DNA of 64,000 nucleotides. Origin: Rhizobiales bacterium IMCC20636. GTDB taxonomy: Bacteria > Pseudomonadota > Alphaproteobacteria > Rhizobiales > GCA-2746425. Each line of letters starts with the position of its first letter. Position 1 is the stretch's first letter. The position numbers were made by a program, and so were the translations under genes. The stretch is from NCBI GenBank assembly GCA_016865015.1, contig CP018226.1, positions 186,001-250,000 of the forward strand, given 5' to 3'. Of this stretch, positions 59,899-64,000 are shown in pieces. The notes below the pieces were generated by a model, which was not told the origin of the DNA, made no database searches, and worked only from the letters and a program-made list of their open reading frames with translations.

Positions 59899-60528
59899 CT
59901 AGCAGAACCCTGCGGCCTTGAGGTAATTATAGGCCTGAATAATCTCGCGCAAGCGATCTTCTGATCCCTTGTCACCCCCATTCACATCAGGATGGTGCTT
60001 CTTGGCAAGCTCCTTGAAGCGTTTTTTGATGTCATCTTTGGTCGCAGTGCCATCCAACTCCAGCGTTTCCAACGACTTTTTTTCCACATTGAGCAATTTT
60101 CGGCCGCGTTGATTTGGGCTTTGCTGCTCTGAGGCTTTTGCTTTCTGGCGGGCACGATGGGCCATGAATGCATAGGGGTCATGGGATTTGGCCTGGCTTG
60201 GACCATCCTTGCCATTGACGCCCATCTTCCAGGTTGGACGATGCCCGAAGGATGCATCCTTCTGGTATTTGGCAATATCGCCATCTTCCATGCCGGAAAA
60301 ATAATTGTAGGTTTTGTTGTAATCGCGCACATGGGTCAGACAGAACCACAGATAGTCATTGTCCTTGCCACGGCCTTTCGGGGCCTTGTGGGTCGCGATT
60401 TCAGAACAGTCCGGATGCGAGCACAGCGTATCCTTGGCTGGCTTTTCTTCAGCCGCCATTTTCTTCCGCTTGCGTGCTTTAGCGGGCGAAATGCGTATTT
60501 TGTCGAACAAATTATTGTTAGCGCTCAT
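59899..60528 (-). CDS. J-domain (DnaJ-like) protein
   Basis: The 209-residue protein has a C-terminal J domain (about residues 155-207), DDIKKRFKELAKKHHPDVNG with the HPD motif, ending EIIQAYNYLKAAGF. The N-terminal part contains two Cys (LCSHPDCSEIATHKA) and CLTHV, possibly metal binding, and GRGKDNDYLWFCLTHVRDYN. The position upstream of cobS-cobT is conserved in Rhizobiales. It probably recruits DnaK for a specific client, perhaps the chelatase; that client is inference. Confidence 0.9.
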   Translation of the reverse strand: MSANNNLFDKIRISPAKARKRKKMAAEEKPAKDTLCSHPDCSEIATHKAPKGRGKDNDYLWFCLTHVRDYNKTYNYFSGMEDGDIAKYQKDASFGHRPTWKMGVNGKDGPSQAKSHDPYAFMAHRARQKAKASEQQSPNQRGRKLLNVEKKSLETLELDGTATKDDIKKRFKELAKKHHPDVNGGDKGSEDRLREIIQAYNYLKAAGFC

Positions 60529-60688
60529 AGTGCTCTTACAGACCGAATGATAAAGGCGAATCGAATGATTTCAGAGTTGAAAAAAACTGAGGCAATGTTG
60601 TGCCGCTTTGCGGCCTGTGTTTCAAGACCTTACGACAGTGTTGACGCATAAAGAATGAATCATATGGGTTGTTACGGGAGCGCATGGA

Positions 60689-60952
60689 ATGTCCGTCAAA
60701 GAAATAATTGAAGAAAAACTCACACAAGCATTTCGCCCGACTGCCCTTCAGGTTGTAGATGAATCGCATCTTCATGCGGGTCATTCAGGATGGAAAGAGA
60801 GCGGTGAAACACATTTTCGTGTCGTAATCACGGCGCCGGACTTTGCCGATATGAGCCGGGTTGCACGCCACCGCGCCATCAATGAGTGCCTGGCAACCGA
60901 GCTGGACGGTCCGGTACACGCATTGGCCATTCGGGCCGAAGCCAGCACATAG
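60689..60952 (+). CDS. bolA: BolA family protein
   Basis: The 87-residue protein works with monothiol glutaredoxins in iron-sulfur trafficking. It shows the N-terminal KEIIEEKLTQAFRPTALQVV, the ESHLHAGH motif with His ligands, and ETHFRVVITAPDFADMSRVA RH-type C-terminal block. GGGAG lies nine bases before the ATG. It is divergent from the J-domain gene. Confidence 0.95.
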   Translation: MSVKEIIEEKLTQAFRPTALQVVDESHLHAGHSGWKESGETHFRVVITAPDFADMSRVARHRAINECLATELDGPVHALAIRAEAST

Positions 60953-60993
60953 AGAGCACCAATCGGCACTCTCCACGTGCAGGATTTGGTGGT

Positions 60994-61863
60994 TTACTCA
61001 GCCGGGATTTTGACTTCGTATTTTCCCTGCAAAGCCTGCAATTGCTCGGAAAAACGGTCGCTGATCACCAGATTGCGCACCTGTTCTTCAACCTGTGCCA
61101 GTTCCGGCAAAGGTGCGCTGCCCTTTTCATAGACCTGAATGACATGCCATCCAAACTGGGTCTGAACCGGTTCAGTGGTGATGCCGTCCACTTCCAGCGC
61201 AAAGGCTGCGGCTTCGAACGCCGGGACCATCTGGCCTTTTCCGAACTGTCCCAGATCGCCACCATTGGGGCCACTGGGGCCGGTGGAGCGCTCTTTGGCA
61301 AGGGTTTCAAAATCTGCACCGCCCTGCAGTTCTTCGATGATCTTTTTCGCTTCATCTTCTTCCGCCACCAGGATGTGACGGGCGCTGACAGTTGTTTCCG
61401 GAGTGATCTTGGCCATTTCCGCATCAAAGCGGGCCTTCACGTCCTCATCGGTCACCTTGTCAATGATTTCCTTCTCAAAGAACGCATTGCGCAAAGCGCG
61501 GGCTTCCATGAGCTTCTGGCGCCGGGTGAATTTTTCGGTATCTTGCAGCTTCATTGCCCTGGCTTCCTGGGCAAAAGTGTGCAGATCGATCATCAGTTCA
61601 ATCAGCTTGCCGCGCTTTTGTGCCTCTGGCACGTCTGACAGCACTTCGGCAAAATCTTCTCCGGCGATGGTCAGGTCGAGTTCGGTGACTTCAGCCTCTC
61701 CGACCGTCAGAACCACCGAGGCGGGATCAACCATCGTTTCCATTGGCTTTTCAGCGGCGGCGGTGTCCTGGGCGCGTGCTTCATGACCAATGCCGACGGC
61801 AAGAAGTCCGGTCAAAACGCCGGTCAGGGCAAGAGTTGTGAATGAATGGCGGATGGCCAGCAT
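60994..61863 (-). CDS. Periplasmic peptidyl-prolyl isomerase (parvulin type)
   Basis: The 289-residue secreted foldase has a signal peptide (SFTTLALTGVLTGLLAVGIG, ending EARAQD). An N-terminal helical region follows, then a parvulin domain near residues 145-235: VSARHILVAEEDEAKKIIEE, GGDLGQFGKGQMVPAFEAAA and PVQTQFGWHVIQVYEK. It assists outer-membrane or secreted proteins. It is divergent from secA with about 300 bases between, as in many rhizobia. Confidence 0.93.
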   Translation of the reverse strand: MLAIRHSFTTLALTGVLTGLLAVGIGHEARAQDTAAAEKPMETMVDPASVVLTVGEAEVTELDLTIAGEDFAEVLSDVPEAQKRGKLIELMIDLHTFAQEARAMKLQDTEKFTRRQKLMEARALRNAFFEKEIIDKVTDEDVKARFDAEMAKITPETTVSARHILVAEEDEAKKIIEELQGGADFETLAKERSTGPSGPNGGDLGQFGKGQMVPAFEAAAFALEVDGITTEPVQTQFGWHVIQVYEKGSAPLPELAQVEEQVRNLVISDRFSEQLQALQGKYEVKIPAE

Positions 61864-62162
61864 AGTGTTTTCCTTATAGCTCAGAAGAGGTCAGATTTGC
61901 CTTTGGGGGCAATAATGGCCGCCAGCCATAGACCATTTTTCGGCAGGGCGCATCCTTATCATTTCGTCATTTTCCGGAATCATGACCGTAAATTGCTGAA
62001 AAACCGATCAGAATTGTGTGATATCAGCGTCTCCGGACCCATGAAGATGGCTTAGCGCGTTGACATGCCCCATGGCCCCTCTTATCTGTCAGCCGTTATT
62101 ACAATCGCACGCCGCAATGTTTCTCGGAATTTGCGACCACATAGAAATTTAAGGAATGGCAC
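61864..62162. promoter_or_regulatory. Divergent intergenic region parvulin / secA
   Basis: About 300 bases hold no gene. The secA site AAGGA is at about 62151, 7-8 bases before the ATG. I see no SecM-like leader peptide. An AT-rich stretch near 61960-62020 may hold promoters. Confidence 0.4.
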
Positions 62163-64000
62163 ATGGTTGGCCTCGGCTCCCTTGCCCGGAAAATGTTTGG
62201 CTCTGCCAATGATCGACGCGTAAAATCTTTTCAGCCCAAAGTGGATGCTATCAACGCGCTGGAACCAGAAATGGTAGCGCTGAGTGATGAACAATTGCGC
62301 GGGCGTACGGATGAATTCCGTCAGCAACTGAAAGATGGCGTAAAGCTTGATGATTTGCTGGTGCCCGCTTTTGCAACAGTTCGCGAAGCAGCGAAACGAA
62401 CCCTTGGTCAGCGGCATTTCGATGTGCAGTTGATTGGCGGTATGGTGCTGCACGAAAACTCCATCGCGGAAATGAAAACCGGTGAAGGCAAGACGCTGGT
62501 CGCCACCCTGCCGGTGTATCTCAACGCCCTGACCGAGCGCGGCGTCCATGTCATCACCGTGAATGATTATCTGGCCTCGCGTGATGCGGCCTGGATGGGT
62601 GAAGTTTACGAGTTTCTGGGTCTGACCACCGGGACCATTGTCCACGGTGTGGATGATGCGGGCCGCAAGGCCGCCTACGCTGCCGATGTGACCTATGGCA
62701 CCAATAATGAATTTGGCTTCGATTATCTGCGCGACAACATGAAATCGCAGATCGACCATATGGTTCAGCGCGGGCATTATTTTGCCATCGTCGATGAGGT
62801 GGATTCCATTCTCATCGATGAAGCGCGGACACCACTGATCATCTCCGGACCGTTGGAAGACAAATCCGAACTGTATGTGCAGATGGATGCCTATATTCCT
62901 GATCTTGGCGATGCAGATTTTGAACTCGACGAGAAAGCGCGCAGTGCAACTTTCACCGAAGAGGGTACGGAAAAGCTTGAGAAGACTCTGACTGAAGCCG
63001 GCATGATGAAGGGTGATTCACTCTACGATGTGGAGAATGTCACGCTGGTTCATCACCTCAATCAGGCGCTCAAGGCCCACAAGCTGTTCCAGCGCGACAA
63101 GGATTACATTGTCCGCAACAATGAAGTTGTCATCATTGATGAATTCACCGGGCGCATGATGCCGGGTCGGCGCTTCTCCGAAGGGCTGCATCAGGCACTG
63201 GAAGCCAAGGAACATGTCGCGATCCAGCCGGAAAACCAGACGCTGGCGTCGATTACCTTCCAGAACTATTTCCGCATGTATGAAAAACTGGCCGGGATGA
63301 CCGGAACAGCTTCGACCGAAGCGGAAGAATTTGGAGATATTTACGGGTTGGGCGTGGTCGACATGCCAACCAATCGGGATGTTACCCGCATTGATGAAGA
63401 TGACGAAGTTTACCGGACCGTGGAAGAGAAGTATCGGGCCGTTGTGCGCGATATCATCGAAGCGCGTGAGAAGAATCAGCCGGTTCTGGTCGGCACCACC
63501 TCCATCGAGAAATCCGAATTGCTCGCCGAGTTCCTGAAAAAGGAAAAAATCAAGGATGTGCAGGTTCTGAACGCCCGTTATCACGAGCAGGAAGCTGCCA
63601 TCATTTCGCAGGCCGGTGTGCCTGGGGCCATTACCATCGCTACCAACATGGCTGGTCGTGGAACGGATATTCAGCTTGGTGGCAATCTGGATATGCGCAT
63701 TGAACAGGAATTGTCGGATCTTCCCGAAGGTGAAGAGCGCGACGCTGCGATTGCGAAAATCAAAGCCGAGATTGAAGACAAGAAGCAGAAGGCACTGGCT
63801 GCAGGCGGCCTCTATGTCATTGGCACCGAGCGCCATGAAAGCCGGCGCATCGACAATCAGTTGCGTGGCCGTGCTGGCCGTCAGGGTGACCCGGGCCGGT
63901 CGAAATTCTTCCTGTCTCTTCAGGATGATCTGATGCGCATTTTCGGCTCTGACCGCATGGATGGCATGCTGCAAAAGCTGGGCCTTAAGGAAGACGAAAG
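62163..64000 (+). CDS. secA: Preprotein translocase ATPase SecA, 3' part off the window
   Basis: About 612 residues of SecA, truncated by the right edge. SecA drives secretory proteins through SecYEG. It starts [23 protein letters not shown]1: Walker [18 protein letters not shown] near residue 100 and Walker [18 protein letters not shown] near 210. NBD2: [17 protein letters not shown] and [19 protein letters not shown] near 560-580. The frame is open to the end. The start has AAGGA upstream. Confidence 0.97.
   Translation, partial: MVGLGSLARKMFGSANDRRVKSFQPKVDAINALEPEMVALSDEQLRGRTDEFRQQLKDGVKLDDLLVPAFATVREAAKRTLGQRHFDVQLIGGMVLHENSIAEMKTGEGKTLVATLPVYLNALTERGVHVITVNDYLASRDAAWMGEVYEFLGLTTGTIVHGVDDAGRKAAYAADVTYGTNNEFGFDYLRDNMKSQIDHMVQRGHYFAIVDEVDSILIDEARTPLIISGPLEDKSELYVQMDAYIPDLGDADFELDEKARSATFTEEGTEKLEKTLTEAGMMKGDSLYDVENVTLVHHLNQALKAHKLFQRDKDYIVRNNEVVIIDEFTGRMMPGRRFSEGLHQALEAKEHVAIQPENQTLASITFQNYFRMYEKLAGMTGTASTEAEEFGDIYGLGVVDMPTNRDVTRIDEDDEVYRTVEEKYRAVVRDIIEAREKNQPVLVGTTSIEKSELLAEFLKKEKIKDVQVLNARYHEQEAAIISQAGVPGAITIATNMAGRGTDIQLGGNLDMRIEQELSDLPEGEERDAAIAKIKAEIEDKKQKALAAGGLYVIGTERHESRRIDNQLRGRAGRQGDPGRSKFFLSLQDDLMRIFGSDRMDGMLQKLGLKEDE

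Overview
This window is chromosome from an alphaproteobacterium, most probably of the order Hyphomicrobiales (Rhizobiales). The order is inferred from the gene repertoire and neighbourhoods: an RcdA-type CtrA-degradation adaptor, a cysteine-free L31, an alphaproteobacterial 6S RNA next to the 5-formyl-THF cyclo-ligase gene, CobS/CobT beside a J-domain protein and BolA, a CarD regulator, RpoH, an SUV3-like helicase beside an S4 protein, and a parvulin gene ahead of secA. I cannot name the genus.

Region by region. (1) 1-8141, minus strand: a tightly packed catabolic operon. It runs BKACE-type beta-keto acid cleavage enzyme, M19 dipeptidase, a complete Opp/Dpp-type ABC importer (binding protein, two permeases, two ATPases) and a FAD amino-acid oxidase cut by the left edge. 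(2) 8388-11203, plus: a secreted peptidoglycan-binding/alginate-lyase fusion and a lone 4-hydroxybenzoate 3-monooxygenase, then a candidate small RNA with a strong terminator. (3) 11638-29889: core genes. These are rcdA, rpmE, an ABC exporter, a non-flagellar MotA/MotB-like pair, DUF1178-nitrilase-grxC-comF, 6S RNA-ygfA-ymdB-like, yebC, ruvC (without ruvAB), accA, xerD, aroK-aroB, a CorC-like protein and a FAD reductase. (4) 29939-43253: an accessory stretch with looser packing. It has a DUF892 ferritin-like protein, MAPEG, a transposase remnant, a short-passenger autotransporter, a frameshifted hydrolase remnant, an EamA exporter, pentapeptide and peptidoglycan-binding proteins, a MerF/GDCCVxC pair, bacterioferritin, a SulP transporter, cupin, GNAT and SnoaL-like genes, a duplicated palindromic repeat and an aldo-keto reductase. 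(5) 43306-64000: core genes again. These are tesA-like/ybbA/ybbP, rpoH, carD, fdxA-S4-helicase, rpmB, a queuosine-precursor transporter, an esterase-like phytase-family protein, cobT-cobS, a J-domain protein, bolA, a parvulin and the start of secA.

How they work together. The first operon looks like one route: import of a peptide or amino-acid-like solute, hydrolysis, oxidation of the amine, and acetyl-CoA-dependent cleavage of a keto acid. Most core genes sit in overlapping (ATGA) pairs. Strong Rho-independent terminators follow rpoH, carD, rpmE and rpmB. I saw no tRNA, rRNA, CRISPR array, intact insertion sequence or prophage. The items I consider most worth follow-up are the duplicated nested-palindrome element at 41641-42114, the BKACE/amino-acid-oxidase operon, the split MerF-GDCCVxC cysteine arrangement, the SUV3-like helicase/S4 pair and the candidate small RNA at 11341-11446. 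None of these is demonstrated here to be a new system.
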